This document shows, piece by piece, positions 12,173 through 24,245 of a stretch of 64,000 nt of DNA. The notes under the pieces were generated by a model. The model searched no databases, was not told the DNA's origin, and saw nothing but the letters and a program-made list of their open reading frames with translations. Both the position numbers and the translations under genes were made by a program. This DNA comes from Heracleum sosnowskyi (taxonomy: Eukaryota; Streptophyta; Magnoliopsida; Apiales; Apiaceae): the NCBI GenBank assembly GCA_030848705.1, contig CM061235.1, forward strand, positions 137,461,228-137,525,227, given 5' to 3'. Each line of letters starts with the position of its first letter. Position 1 is the stretch's first letter.

Positions 12173-13057
12173 GTGTTGATGGTTTGATAACTGAGATATT
12201 TGAAAATTTAAGTTAGCAATAGTTGTAAAGTTAATATTTCTCTATTTTAATTATATTGTAATCGTTTCATGTGATACATAGAGATGGGCGTCGGGTCACT
12301 TCGGACCCGAGTAATGCTATCCTCGTCCCCAATTCCAACCACGGAACCCGTCCCCGAACCCGCCCCGATCTCCGAACTGGGATTATACAACTCCTCGATC
12401 CCTGCCCCGAACAGGAAATGGGCCCCGTGAGGAATCAAAATCTTTTTTTTAATTTTTTAAAATTATGAATAATATTTTTTAATATAAATTAACATGATAA
12501 ATCATATATTTGTTTTTATTTTTATATTAAAAGAACAGCTTAAACCTTAATTTTTATTAATTTTTATTTATACTATTAATAATAAACAAAAATAATATTA
12601 TTAGAATTAAATTGTATCATAATATGTAACATTTTTATTATTGAGTGGATAAAAAATTAAAGTTATAACATTATATCTATATATTCTTAATAATTTATTT
12701 AATATACATATAAAATATATTTATTTTTTAAATAAATAGGGTTTGGGGGGTCGGAGATGGGTTTGGGAAGACCCTAATCTCCGACCCCGCCCCGATCCCC
12801 AAAATTTTCATATATTTGTCCCCGATTCTTGCTCCGTTTCCGAAAAAATTCATGATTACCCGTTCCGTTCGGAGTGGGGATTGGATCGGGGTTGGGCGGG
12901 ATGTGACAGGGTGAATTCCCTTAGTGATACATGTCTATAATTTGGATGTGAATAGGTGTCCGTTGATTTTCGAGTAAGTAAGTATTTGATATTTCTTTAC
13001 TCCATAATTTGTTTTTAGAAAACTCGATATGATTTTACATACATATTTTTACTTAGT
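12173..13057. repeat. tandem repeat unit 2, interrupted by a hAT element
   Basis: The second unit of the 240-bp tandem repeat is split after GTGATACAT. Its left part is 12173-12279 and its right part 12933-13057. Aligned against unit 1, the break falls at the equivalent of GTGAGATACACG. Confidence 0.75.
12279..12923. mobile_element. non-autonomous hAT-like element, 8-9 bp TSD
   Basis: The element is bordered by direct copies of GTGATACA(T) at 12271-12279 and 12924-12932, an 8-bp (hAT) or 9-bp (Mutator-like) target duplication. The outer bases read TAGAGATGGG on the left and AATTCCCTTA on the right, a weak inverted match of TAGAG/TAAGG. Both subterminal regions are packed with CCCCGA and GGGG words in opposite orientation (12290-12430 and 12740-12910), and the core is AT-rich. 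Open frames across the GC-rich ends are by-products of this composition and not genes. Confidence 0.75.
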
Positions 13058-13364
13058 TACCAATGAATAACTTTCTTGCAAATCAGGTCAACCACAATGA
13101 AGATAACATGAAATCATGACACATTACTAACCATTCGATATCACAAATTCATGATATTAATATATAATAACATATATCATTTAAAAATAACATGCATATA
13201 AAAAATAAGTATTAATTACAAAACAATTAATATACTTTAATGAAGATTAGTAATTAATGTGTAAATATATTAATATATAATAATAGTAGAGTGTTAATAT
13301 GAAATAAATAAGGAATGAGCAATAATGATTTTATGATTCAGAGGGTATAATTGTCATTTCAATC

Positions 13365-13430
13365 TTGATTAAATTGTCTCACAAACCCCCTAGTTGCTTT
13401 GTTATATATATAATAATAGATTAATGTATT
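13365..13430. repeat. third copy of the 41-bp hairpin/palindrome repeat
   Basis: It contains GATTAAATTGTCTCA, CCCCCTAGTTGCT and then TTATATATATAATAATAG, in the same order as 10050-10155. This suggests another end of the same small element family. Confidence 0.5.
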
Positions 13431-13589
13431 ACATATTTTTTTGAATTCAATATTACATGAACGCAATAAGTAAACTTAATGTTGCTAAATATATATAATA
13501 ATGCATATATGTAAATATAATATTGAAATGTATTAAATTTTATGTTACATTTATTTAAATCATATTTTTATTGTAAGTTTAACAAAAAA

Positions 13590-13790
13590 AATTATGAAGT
13601 TCAAACCGTGGTTCGGAACCGGACCAATCAGTTCTTCTATGATTTGGTTTGGTCTTGACATCTAATTGGTCTGGTTTGATTTTGATTTTTTTAAATCGCT
13701 TATACCAATTTGGTTCAAAAAAAATAAGAATCTGGACCAAACCAAACCGTGAACACCCTGCCATCACTAAACTCACGTCTGTGGCAACCC
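13590..13790. mobile_element. hAT-MITE-like fragment
   Basis: Inverted GGTTTGGTTTGG/CCAAACCAAACC-type words run through this stretch. Its right edge, read on the minus strand, is TGGCAGGGTGTTCACGG, which resembles hAT terminal repeats. No matching left end or duplication was found, so it may be truncated. Confidence 0.4.
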
Positions 13791-13799
13791 TTGTGTAAA

Positions 13800-15432
13800 T
13801 TTGGCCCATTACACTACAGTGACCTTAACAGAGCAGGGCCACTTTAGCTGCCTTTTGATCACCTCTAAAAAGATGTAAATCTTATGGATGAGGATGCCCG
13901 AAAAGCAATCAGTTGGATGCTACTGAATTTCAAAGTCGTTTCACTTAAAAACCTGATCTTTTCTTTTCTTGTTTCGAACAAGGTCATGTATTTTTACCGA
14001 GACTCGAACCCTAACATCAACGGTGTTGGTATCCGGTAGCTAATCAATAATCATGTTGATTGTTGTGGGATCTTACTTGATTTTTTCAGCTTCTTTGCAA
14101 AAAATGTGTAGGAAAACTACTGCTAGTTGATCAAATACTGTGAAAACACAAATTTAATTTATGAATGTGTTGAGGGAGTTGACTAGAAAGAAATTGGAGT
14201 GTGCAGCTCCGTTTAAAATGGCAGGTCATGTGTAAGTGATCTTAAACTTTGCACATCTGCACCTCACTAAACACACTACAGTGTATTTAAGTTGAAGCAC
14301 AATTAGTTTAATAATTGGGGATTCGGTTAACTCAACTTGCTAATAAACAAGATGGATTACGAACTGATACTGTACTTTTGCATGATGCAAATGGAGATCT
14401 GATTCGTGAACATTGTATATAGTTTCCCTATAATTACGTAGCTTATGTGTTATTTTAATTGTAATTGCAGACACAATCACATTGTGTTGATGGAGAAAGA
14501 CTTGATCGATCGATGTTAAGGCATCACTCACCATGGCCAGGGTAGCTGATCACATGGAGACTCGATCGAACAGACAGTAAAATCACATGTGGCCCTTGTT
14601 AAACAGCCAAGACAAAGCAATGTTACTCAGAAACTAACTGCTTGTGATGTGTCTTAATTTTTCCCTTGTGGAGCTCCACCAGATAAGGCTATAACTGTCT
14701 GGTTGCTAGGGTGCATCTCATCCAGCCCCATCACACTGCCAGCCCCAGTTTCTCCTATCTCTGTAATTTTATAGCTTACCCATGCAGCTGCATTTTTTTT
14801 ATCGATTTCGGTATCAGTTTGTAATTCAGTTTGTCTGTTTGTTTCGAGTAAAAAGAATAACATAATTTTCAGCAAGTTCTGTTAGGTTGGATATATTGAA
14901 TTATTCATCTCGAGTGGTGGCACAAGACATTTAAGCTGGGCAGGACCTTTAGTTATAGATACTCAACTTGGATTATTAGGGGGCACAAAATAGGCAACAA
15001 GTTGGATGCATGTGCAATCAAAATATGAGGCAACCAAGGTAAAATAAAACCAAAATGAGTCAAGATTTTGTTAAGGTTGAATTTAACAGAATGTCAATGT
15101 CCTTCTTTTGTAGTGAGCAACCTAGAAAGCACATAAACCGCGTCTAATGATGATTAATCCTAATTACTATTGATGCTTTTCAGATAGAATAACAGGTTAG
15201 AGGGAAATGCTGTAAACGGGTTGTCATATTCTCTCATTTTAAATTTATGAGATAGACCACACGCCTCTCCAACATGGCCTGCCTGCCTCTACTGTCCTTA
15301 ACCTCCTCCTTATTACATCATTGCCATCTCCTTTCATTGCTCAACTCATGCAACTATTGTCTGTTTTTTGACTACTAACACCAGCACAACTTTTGAGTCT
15401 CCGTATATTACTCGTCCACTGCATTTCATGTC
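13800..15432. other. intergenic DNA upstream of CSLC
   Basis: No exon, repeat or regulatory site that I can support is seen. The few open frames are short and lack protein-like features. Confidence 0.55.
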
Positions 15433-15581
15433 TGAGTAAAGTGCATTTTGTGTATCTGCATTTTATACGAGCCACCACTTAAAATATTGAAAACTTCAAT
15501 ATCTTAAGTGAATTCTTTTAAACAACGATATTTCAAGTGGTGACTCATTCAAAATATAGGTACAAAAATGCACTTTACTCA
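15433..15581. mobile_element. 149-bp foldback MITE
   Basis: The ends TGAGTAAAGTGCATTTT and AAAATGCACTTTACTCA are exact inverted repeats. The inversion continues imperfectly inward (GCCACCACTT against AAGTGGTGACTC, and ACTTCAATAT-type words in the middle), so almost the whole segment can fold back. No clear target duplication is visible, so the superfamily is not assigned. A smaller related foldback (GAGTAAA..TTTACTC) lies near 15690-15725. Confidence 0.75.
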
Positions 15582-16166
15582 TATTTTACCAAAACACAAA
15601 CTGACATAATGCAACAAAGTGTAATTATTAAAAATAAATGTTAGCATTTAAAGTGATCAATTTTGGACAATAATAACAAATGATGTTTTGAGTAAAATGC
15701 GAGTAAACAAAAATACTTTTTACTCTATTTTATCCTAATTCAACTATGTTGACCAAAGTGATCAACTTTTGACAGCTAAACAACGATTAATGGCCGATTT
15801 TAGAGGGTGGGTGATGTATAGATGATACTGAGATGACATATAAGTTTTGGTACTTTTTGTCAAGAATATTTTTGACACCTGTAGTTAATTACCTGGCCTG
15901 AGGTCTTACATTAGAGTGCGAACCTTCCATTTGTTTCACCACCGAATGCGTAAATTGACCTTTTTACACGGTTAGTAGATTAATCATGTGTTTATATAAT
16001 TAGCACCTCCCAAACCCTGATTGCAGCATATTCCATAATTTCCATAACTCTCTCTCTCTGTCTGAACCAGTCAGTCCCCTTAAGCCTTTGACTTATAAAG
16101 AGTTGTGCATCCAACCTTTTTGCACATACTTACATACATTTACTCCATTCACGGATACTTCCTACC
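15582..16166. other. distal promoter region of CSLC, nothing specific identified
   Basis: The stretch contains a small foldback near 15690-15725 and a short CT run near 16050, but no gene. It may hold cis elements of the downstream gene, though none can be named with confidence. Confidence 0.5.
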
Positions 16167-16169
16167 CTC

Positions 16170-16182
16170 TTTTATATATTTC
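16170..16182 (+). promoter_or_regulatory. candidate TATA box of CSLC
   Basis: TTTTATATATTT follows a pyrimidine stretch about 245 bp before the CSLC start codon. If it is used, transcription would begin near 16200, leaving a leader of roughly 215 bp. This is inferred from position and composition only. Confidence 0.45.
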
Positions 16183-16256
16183 ATTACAAGATCCAGCTAT
16201 TAGGTTCTAACACATACCCATAAAACTAGTGTCTCTATCTGTGTGTCCTAACACAT

Positions 16257-16279
16257 TATATATATATATATATATATAT
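16257..16279. repeat. (TA)n microsatellite in the predicted CSLC leader
   Basis: About 11 TA units lie between the candidate TATA box and the start codon. They could themselves serve as an alternative TATA region. Confidence 0.9.
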
Positions 16280-16284
16280 CTGTA

Positions 16285-16332
16285 ATGGGTATTTCTTGTT
16301 ATGTCATTTCATCACTTATAATGGCACAATGA
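16285..16332 (+). other. candidate upstream ORF (15 codons) in the CSLC leader
   Basis: An ATG at 16285 opens a 15-codon frame that ends in TGA at 16330-16332, about 84 bp before the CSLC ATG and not overlapping it. If the leader starts at the TATA box near 16170, this uORF would be on the mRNA. Confidence 0.35.
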
Positions 16333-16416
16333 TTTGTTCTTGCATCTCAAAATCCAATCTTTTTACAATCCCATTTGCTACTATTTCCAAGATTTGATCT
16401 TTTTTGTAAAGAAAAG

Positions 16417-19406
16417 ATGGCACCTAGCTCTGTTGTTGTGACAATTGAGAAGGCTAGTAACATTTCTTTAATAGAAATCAATGATTCTAAGTCATCAGTG
16501 TTTCAAGAGAAACAAAAAGCTGCTAGTACTAGACAAGTCACTTGGTTCTTTTTACTTAGAGTTCAAAGACTCTTTTCTTGTATTTCTTGGCTAGCTACTT
16601 GTTTTAAGTCTGGGTTTTCTTTAATCAAGAAAAGGGTTGCATTATCTGGTGATGTTGGTGAAGAAGATCCCAAGTATAGAGGCAGATTGTATAGTTTTAT
16701 AAGGGTGTTTCTTGCTATTTCTGTGGTTGCTTTGGTTATTGAAGTTACTGCTTATTTTCAAAGATGGGATTTGAAAATGATTCATCCTTGGGAAGTTCAA
16801 GGCCTTGTTCACTTGTCTTATATGTCTTGGATTTCATTCAGGGTTAATTATATTGCTCCTGCAATAATGATGCTTTCTAAGTTTTGCATTGTGCTTTTCA
16901 TGATTCAATCTGTTGATCGCCTTGCGCTTGGGATCGGGTGTTTTTTGATTAAGTGTAAGAAGTTGAAGCCAGAGATTAAAGGTGAAGCATATGATGTTGA
17001 GGATTGTTCAAGTTTTCCAATGGTTCTTGTTCAGATTCCAATGTGCAATGAGAAAGAGGTAAAGTAAATTACTTTAGAATTTCCATCTGTGTTTACTTTA
17101 TGATCTAGTGCTTTTTTTTATCTACTTTAATTCAGTCCTTGCTAATCTGTTTATGCTGCATTTGATGCTTAATAATCAATTGCCTCCAAGAAGAGGCTTC
17201 TGAATTACTAATATATGTAGGGCATACTATGATGATCTCTTTTTGACATTTGTCGATTCAGATTTGGAATAGGGAATTTGTTAGAAGCCATGTTCCTATG
17301 GCCTTTTCATCTGCTTTTGAGCATCCTAATCTGGATTTCAAGACAAGAATATCAAACTTTAGTATGCTGTTTTTGACATTTTGCAATTGCGCTTTCAAGG
17401 AGGAATATTAAATTTTCAAGTAAAAAGAATGACATGACGGCTATTTGGAGAATCTTTGATTTGCTGGGTAACCAAAAGATTTAACTGCAATGATCTGCTC
17501 CTTTGACCTTTTCCAGTTAAATATGAGCTATGATTTCTGAATTGACCGGATATGGTTACTAACTCTCTAACACATTTCATGCTCTAATTAATCCAAACCA
17601 AGTCTAATACTAGTACTTGAATTGCTAAATTGTACTTATTCTTATCCCACTTGCACAGTCCGATACAAAAATTCAGTTCTGTATTTCTTTCTGTAGCATA
17701 TTTACATCTTGCTTCGATTTGATGCTTTCAGAATATATGAAAATACAGAACATCTAATTGGACTTCAATATTTGGTGGCATTTCCTTACATTTTCATGTT
17801 ACCATTTCATCTTATGCAATGTTTGGTTGGTTCAGGTGTTTGCAACATCAATATCTGCTGCTTGTCAACTGGACTGGCCAAAGGACCGATTCCTCGTTCA
17901 AGTCCTCGATGATTCTGATGATTCACTTTTACAGCTACTAATTAAAAATGAGGTCTCTTCATGGAAAGAAAAAGGGGTTAACATAATCTACAGACACCGG
18001 TTCATTAGAACTGGTTACAAAGCCGGCAATCTAAAATCAGCAATGTCCTGTGACTATGTCAAGGATTATGAATTTGTTGCCATATTCGATGCAGATTTCC
18101 AGCCCAATCCAGATTACCTTAAACTGACTGTACCTCATTTTAAGGTGTGCATTACTTTATTTCCTTCTCAAGTATCAGTTCAATTATATATATGAATAAT
18201 CTGAAATCTTATTATTGAATTGGTCTGCTTTTGATCATTACTTCAGGGAAACCCGGATTTAGGACTTGTCCAGGCTCGCTGGTCTTTTGTGAACAAGGAG
18301 GAGAATTTACTCACAAGACTCCAAAATATTAATTTATGCTTCCATTTTGAGGTTGAGCAACAAGTAAATGGTTATTTCCTCAATTTCTTTGGATTCAATG
18401 GTACAGCTGGTGTGTGGAGGATTAAAGCACTAGAGGAGTCAGGAGGTTGGCTTGAAAGAACAACTGTAGAGGATATGGATATTGCAGTCCGAGCCCACTT
18501 AAATGGATGGAAATTTATCTATCTAAATGATGTCAGAGTTCTCTGTGAATTACCCGAGTCTTATGAAGCATACAAAAAGCAACAACACCGTTGGCATTCT
18601 GGTCCAATGCAGTTGTTTAGAGTATGTCTTCCTGCAGTCCTGAGTTCCAAGGTTTGTCAAATTCGTGTTCATCAAGTTGTTTTCCATAGTTGATAAGTTT
18701 GCTTCTTTTTTTCTTGACATTAGAAAGTATGAGTTAATTAATAGGGAGGGATATATGTTTGTTTGTGCAGATATCCAAGTGGAAGAAAGCCAATTTGATA
18801 CTTCTCTTTTTTCTTTTGAGGAAACTGATTCTTCCATTTTACTCATTTACACTCTTTTGTATCATACTACCACTAACCATGTTCATACCTGAGGCCGAGC
18901 TACCTGTTTGGGTAATCTGTTATGTCCCTATAACCATGTCCATTTTAAACATACTTCCCTCACCAAAATCTTTCCCATTTTTGATGCCATACCTACTTTT
19001 TGAGAACACAATGTCTGTGACCAAATTCAATGCAATGATCTCCGGGCTATTTCAGTTGGGAAGTTCTTATGAATGGATAGTGACAAAAAAGACAGGTAGA
19101 TCATCTGAATCCGACTTGTTTGCTCTTGGTGAAAGAGAATCGAAAACTTTAGGTGAAGAGAAAATTCAACGCAGACTTTCGGAATCTGGTCTAGAAATGT
19201 TGGGCAAGTTGAAAGAACAAGAGGCCCCAGTAGTAAAAAAGAAAAACAGGCTGTATAGAAAGGAACTTGCACTTGCATCTCTTCTACTCACTGCAGCTGC
19301 AAGAAGCCTGTTATCGGCACATGGCATTCATTTCTACTACTTACTGTTCCAAGGTTTGTCTTTCCTTGTCGTTGGATTAGACTTGATCGGAGAGCAGGTC
19401 AGCTGA
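16417..19406 (+). CDS. CSLC: cellulose-synthase-like C xyloglucan glucan synthase, 4 coding exons, 663 aa
   Basis: This is a family-2 glycosyltransferase of the CSLC clade, whose known role is polymerising the beta-1,4-glucan backbone of xyloglucan from UDP-glucose in the Golgi membrane. Coding exons are 16417-17058, 17836-18144, 18247-18651 and 18771-19406. All introns are GT..AG and in phase 0. The processive-transferase residues are present: DDSDD at about 239-243, DAD at 299-301, TVED ending at D393, and QQHRW at 429-433. Hydrophobic segments lie at about 91-115 and 144-180, and again at 459-490, 496-515 and 616-659, flanking the cytosolic catalytic loop. VQIPMCNE and the GEQ near the C terminus are family hallmarks. 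I chose the ATG at 16417 (MAPSS...) rather than the in-frame ATG at 16375 because CSLCs begin MAP. The length is slightly under the usual 670-700 aa, because the tryptophan-containing stretch after MAP, common in CSLC4/5/12, is missing. Subclade assignment is uncertain. Confidence 0.95.
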
Positions 19407-21218
19407 AACACACGCCACATATAAATTTCTTAATTTGTTAAAATTTCAATGTTTTCTTAATTTTGGTTATATTTTTACACACGGTTGAAGAGCTGATAAA
19501 ATTTCGGTTCTGCATAATTTACAAGTTTGGCTTCAAACTAGACTTGAGAACACAAAATTAGTTAGGAAAATGTGGTGCTTAAATTAGCATGTTTGTATCG
19601 GCACATATTATAGTTGATTTTTTTGATTGTATAATTACCAGTATTTCAACTAATCATGTACCAATCATATTATAGTAATTCCTTTAATGTTATTGTATAA
19701 TTGGGTTTGGTTATCCACTCTCTTTGGATTGAACGTCTGGGGACATCTAAGTGCCTTGCAAACCGGCTTCCACATTAGTATATACATGTTTAAATATGTT
19801 GCATGATGTAAGTCTTCTTACTAAGACGTTGAGATTTTAGGAAAACTGATGGCGAAAATACTGATTTAATTGCAGTTTTCATGCACTGCAGAGGAACCCT
19901 CCAACCTTAGACATTTAGTTACCAAACTCTGATATTATATCACTATTCTTGTTCTAATTCGTGGTACATTGTTATGTATCCAGAGAATAAAAAGAGAGAA
20001 GAAAGTCATGAAGACATCAATTAATTTAGTGTTAGCAGAGCATCTCCATTTGGAGAAAACATATCAAAAATCAACTCCAACAACCTCTCGAGTCTTCCTC
20101 AAACTTTTAAGAGCCAACATTTCCTCTTGGAGTTGCTCAACTGTACGTGCCTGCTACTTCTTGTGTCCCCAAGCATTTGTCATATTCTCTAACAAGGCCA
20201 AGGGTGTCTTCTTCAAAGTCAAAAACTGTTGCTACTTCATAACCTTAACAAGTACGCCATAATACTCCGTACATCCTTGACAAATATACAAATACCCTAA
20301 GTTTGCAGCTTATATCCAGCCTGCAGTTAGACCATATTTGTCAGCAACAACATTATACTACATAACCAGTAGACGCTCTCCTCCTACGACAAAGGTAACT
20401 TTTAGTCTGGTTCAAATCATCTCCACGCATTTCTATAAATATTGGTAAGAAGAAAATCAACTCTCCCTTGAGCCCCAAAACAAACTACTTTTGCTAATCC
20501 AAATATCATATTGACATCCTAACAAGAAACAAAAATTCACATTTATGATCTCCAGGGTATTCATTCTGTATACGTCGTTTCATTGTTTTTTTCTTTTTTT
20601 CTATTTTTTATTCAAAAACAGAGTGATTAGTTGCACACATTAAAACACAAGTATAAAATCACTTGTTTCTTTTTAAAATCAGCACTCATTAGAAATTATC
20701 ATTATTTTAATATACAATTGCCCAAAAAAGCTGTTTGCGCTCGGAGTATCCTTTTACCCTACTTGCATTCGCATATGCAACATGCGTATATAGTTTTTTT
20801 TAACCTGACCCGTCCGAACAAAACACAGTACAACATCTATTAGTCTAACCCACAACATTCACACAATACATACTAGATTACTGCGAGATTGCGAGGTCAA
20901 GATATTTCTACTGCAACTCTTCTTATTGCTCGATTGTAATCAGCAATTTCCAATGACAAAGATGTTGGGGGTACTTTCACTTTATACAAGCTAACCATAC
21001 TTGAAGCTCGGATACATAGGAGTGATAGTATGTGTATAAGCAGACTAACAACAAAAAAGGGGAACCAGCGATTTGTGTTTGTAAAACGAAGTACGCATCT
21101 CAGTGACGCGTGGGCACACAAATGCATAAAAGATATGCGTATATCTGCGACCCACGCATAAGATGTATTCGTATAAGTGTACTCGCATCCCATAAATGCG
21201 TATACTTTGTAATGATAT
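19407..21218. other. CSLC 3' flank and intergenic DNA
   Basis: The 3' UTR presumably begins at 19407, but no unambiguous polyadenylation signal was singled out. The short open frame at 19969-20262 has no recognisable product. Near 21090-21200 there is a cluster of ATGCGTAT/ATACGCAT-like words in both orientations just before the next retroelement. Confidence 0.5.
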
Positions 21219-21732
21219 TGATGGCAACCAAAAACTATACTTCCCTACGGTTTAGAGATTGTAGCAAACCTCCCGTAGCCATAGTACTATAATCACAACT
21301 ATGCCGTAAGCATTACTACGGGCCTGGTTCCTACGGCCTTGTTACCTACGGTTTACGGGATTTCCCGTAGCCACGTCAATGGTCCCACAGCTCCACCTAG
21401 ACTCCACCTAGACTGTTATTACAACTTTGTACACCCATGTCACCCCTATCTCATGACTCAGCCTAGCTATTTCTGCACATCACATGTCATTCATACACAA
21501 GAACACCTGTCCTTGATTCCCTCGAACTGCCACCTGCCCATATAGCTCTTGATAGTCATTCAAGCTAGAGGGGAGGAGCTGGCACAAGGAGGAGGACAAA
21601 ATAAATACGAGGGGATAGAACACAAAGGGGGGAGAGGGAAAAAAAACATAAAGACGAATACAACAGCTTAAAGATCTTCTGATAATGGTCGTATGATCTC
21701 TACGGCTTCTTCGGAGAAACCTACGGCCATCA
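21219..21732 (+). repeat. 5' LTR of the 21.2-26.2 kb element
   Basis: It is 514 bp with TG..CA ends and many CCGTAG/CTACGG words in both orientations. It carries CCACCTAGACT twice in tandem, where the 3' LTR has it once. Confidence 0.9.
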
Positions 21733-21753
21733 TTTGGCGCCGCTGCCGGGGAG
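21733..21753 (+). other. primer-binding site
   Basis: TTTGGCGCCGCTGCCGGGGA directly abuts the left LTR, the expected position and type of a tRNA-primer complement in Athila/Tat-like Gypsy elements. Confidence 0.8.
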
Positions 21754-23302
21754 CAGATACTTCCCAACCTACAATGACTTCATGTTCGATTGAGATCTTG
21801 CTCATTTGAAGCTCTACGTTTTTCCGGGTATTTCTGGGTCCTCATCTTTCAATTCCTTTTAGTTTGAGTGTTGAACCAGACTTGAAGGACGATATATGGT
21901 TATTGTCAAAGTGAAAATGATATTGTTGATCCCTGCGAAGTGTTTTGGAGGCAGGAATCATTTAACAAACTGGGGAAGGGACTATGTCAACAAGGTGAGC
22001 TAATTGAAACAGAAAAAAAAAAAATTGGATATTTTTACTTGAGCCATATTTCCTTACCTCTGAATCAAGTATTATGCTGACATGTCAAATACTTGCTTTA
22101 CAAATGTGTTGATTTGTGGATAAGTTAAATTGAGTAAAATAGGACAACAACAAGGCCCCTTTTGTTGCTTATTTTTACAAGGTTGTCTCTAGGAGAGTTG
22201 AGATGGAATATTATTATGTTCTTGTAAAGTTTGATCAGCAACTGAAAAAGAATTGGAGATCTATTCCATTAGGTTGTCTGGTCCTTTAAAGCTAAGGAGG
22301 AAAATCAGATGACCACACCATCATTACCACGAGAGCTGATGCGTTTCAGATGATTGTTATGAACCAAGCCAATTATTTTTAAGATTTAAGAAGCACTTAA
22401 GATGTGTAATATGTTAGAAGAATCTAAAAGATGTTAGGGTGTTTAGAAGCCAATTTACTGGCTCTGCCCCTTTACTTGCTTGTTTCATGTCTTCCCGGGA
22501 TATAAGCTTTGAAATATCGAGTTTCGGAAAACCCCGTTAAAGTACAGATGCATTGGGTCATCCAGATGTTTTTGAATGGTTATGGTTTGTTACTCATGGT
22601 GACATGTAACTACTAAGGATATATTTGCTAGTTCCAACTGCGCACTACCTACTGGTTACAGCGTCACACATCATGAGTACATACAAGTAGATAAAAGAGG
22701 AGATGTGGGTTCATATCAGATCTCTATTTTCAAAGATAAAGTTGCCAGTGAAAGTGCCAGCAAATTTGGAGCAGAGAATAAGCTTTTGATCGATTTTGAA
22801 TTTATGCGGAGTCTAGAAGTAGCGGTTTCTTTTGACTTGATAGTGCGTATACACACAACATTTTAGAGACAAAGATTTAGACCCGAGGCTTTGTAATCCA
22901 CTTTACATGTCTCTGCAATGTTCTCGAGGATCAAAAGAAAAGTTAGGTGTACCTAAATTCCAGGCTGAGAGTTGTAAAGCTAAGCGTCCATGGTATGATG
23001 TTATCAGTTAAAGAATTTCAGGAAATGGCTCTAATAAAAAAGACTTACTCTTGGAGGGCTAAAGAAATAGAAATGATATGTATGGATGGAAGACTTGAAG
23101 CAAAGCACTGCTGAACATTAGCTAATCTTCTCACTGATCTGAGAAGGAAAGTCAAGGTACTTCTGACATCTACAAAGTCTCGTTCTGAAGGCATACATCT
23201 TATCGGGGCTTCAAGAGTTGTTCTGCGGGATAGAGTGTTCAATCCTTCTATTGAAAGACAAGCAACAATTTGAGCTTATAGGCCCTGCCAGAAAAGGAAA
23301 TC

Positions 23303-23752
23303 ATGCACGCTTCCACTTTGTCGTGGAAGAAACAGAAAAATAAGAGAGAGAGGGGAATGAATGAATCTCCTTTTATGAATGGAACTCCCAATTCCAAAAA
23401 ATCCTGCCAGATCGCTTTACTTCATCTGATGCTTGTATTCTTGTTCGTGTTCATCCTGGCAAAGAGGCGTGTATTACGCCTAAAGAGAATCATGGTGCAA
23501 AGAAACATAGACACTGCTTCCCCTCTCAACACTCTGACATTCAACACTTTCGCATATTGCCAGGTACTACTCTTATCAACTAGCCTTATAATACATTTGA
23601 GAATACATATGTATCCTGTTTGCAAAAGGAAAAATAAACAAAACAATACAGGACTAGAGTACATTCTATTGATAAAGCCTTCGTATAAAGGCCACGCCTT
23701 GCTATATATAAGGATTTCTTTATACCCGTCATTCAAAAACCTGCAAATCTAG
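23303..23752 (+). other. 149-codon open frame inside the LARD, unidentified
   Basis: This is the longest open frame in the interior. The translation starts basic (MHASTLSWKKQKNKRERG) and has a hydrophobic stretch near residues 41-53 (LHLMLVFLFVFILAKRR). I recognise no gag, pol or envelope feature. It overlaps the start of the repeat-rich zone and may be non-coding. Confidence 0.2.
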
Positions 23753-24053
23753 CTCTATTCTAGCTACGGGCATGGTCGGGTAATCTTTCCATTCAAAAGT
23801 CAACATATGTAGTACTATCCAGACTACGACATAATTATCCCGTGTGTTTGTTCAAGCTTTGTAAATGGAAGCCGCGGTACCATGTAAGTTATAAATATTG
23901 TGTCTTGCTTATTTGTGTGCAACCCGCACCATAGCCTTACAAAGTAAGGTCATGCCTTTCTCATATAAGGATCTCATTAACCCCACCATTCAAAAGCTCG
24001 CAAATCTAGCCTCATGTTGGCTACGAGCATGGTCGGGTAGTCTTTCCATTCAA
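23700..24053 (+). repeat. imperfect tandem duplication of about 250 bp
   Basis: The block around 23700-23795 (ATAAGGATT..CATTCAAAA..GGCATGGTCGGGTAATC) recurs at 23960-24053 in the same order with substitutions. This gives a period close to 250 bp. Confidence 0.55.
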
Positions 24054-24059
24054 TAGCCA

Positions 24060-24245
24060 ATATGTGTAGCCCGTAAGAAGTTACGGCATGGATTGACTTC
24101 CAGTAAAACACCCGTTCATTAAAAAGCCAGCATATGTAGCTCGCATGAAGCTACGGCATGAACCGGTTCTAATAAAACACCTATTCATTAGAAAGTCAAC
24201 ATATGTAGCATACAAAAGGCTACGGCATGAATTGGTTCCTATCAC
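24060..24245 (+). repeat. about 70-bp tandem repeat with CTACGGCATG
   Basis: ACGGCATG words follow ATGTAGC and a roughly 12-nt spacer at 24081, 24151 and 24220, a period of 69-70 bp. A degenerate fourth copy (GCTATGGCATAAG) lies near 24345. Confidence 0.7.

Noticed and set aside
12247..12940. Pro/Arg-rich open frames in the 12.2-12.9 kb region
   Set aside because: They arise from CCCCGA/GGGG-rich ends of a hAT-like element and not from coding sequence.
16375..16416. Earlier in-frame ATG for CSLC at 16375
   Set aside because: It would add MLLFPRFDLFCKEK, which does not resemble the family start. The ATG at 16417 gives the typical MAP start.
18550..19278. Open frames on the minus strand and in other frames over CSLC exons
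   Set aside because: They are shadows of the strongly supported CSLC exons 3 and 4.
23422..23736. Minus-strand 104-codon frame in the LARD
   Set aside because: It is fully overlapped by the plus-strand frame and repeat DNA, with no recognisable domain.
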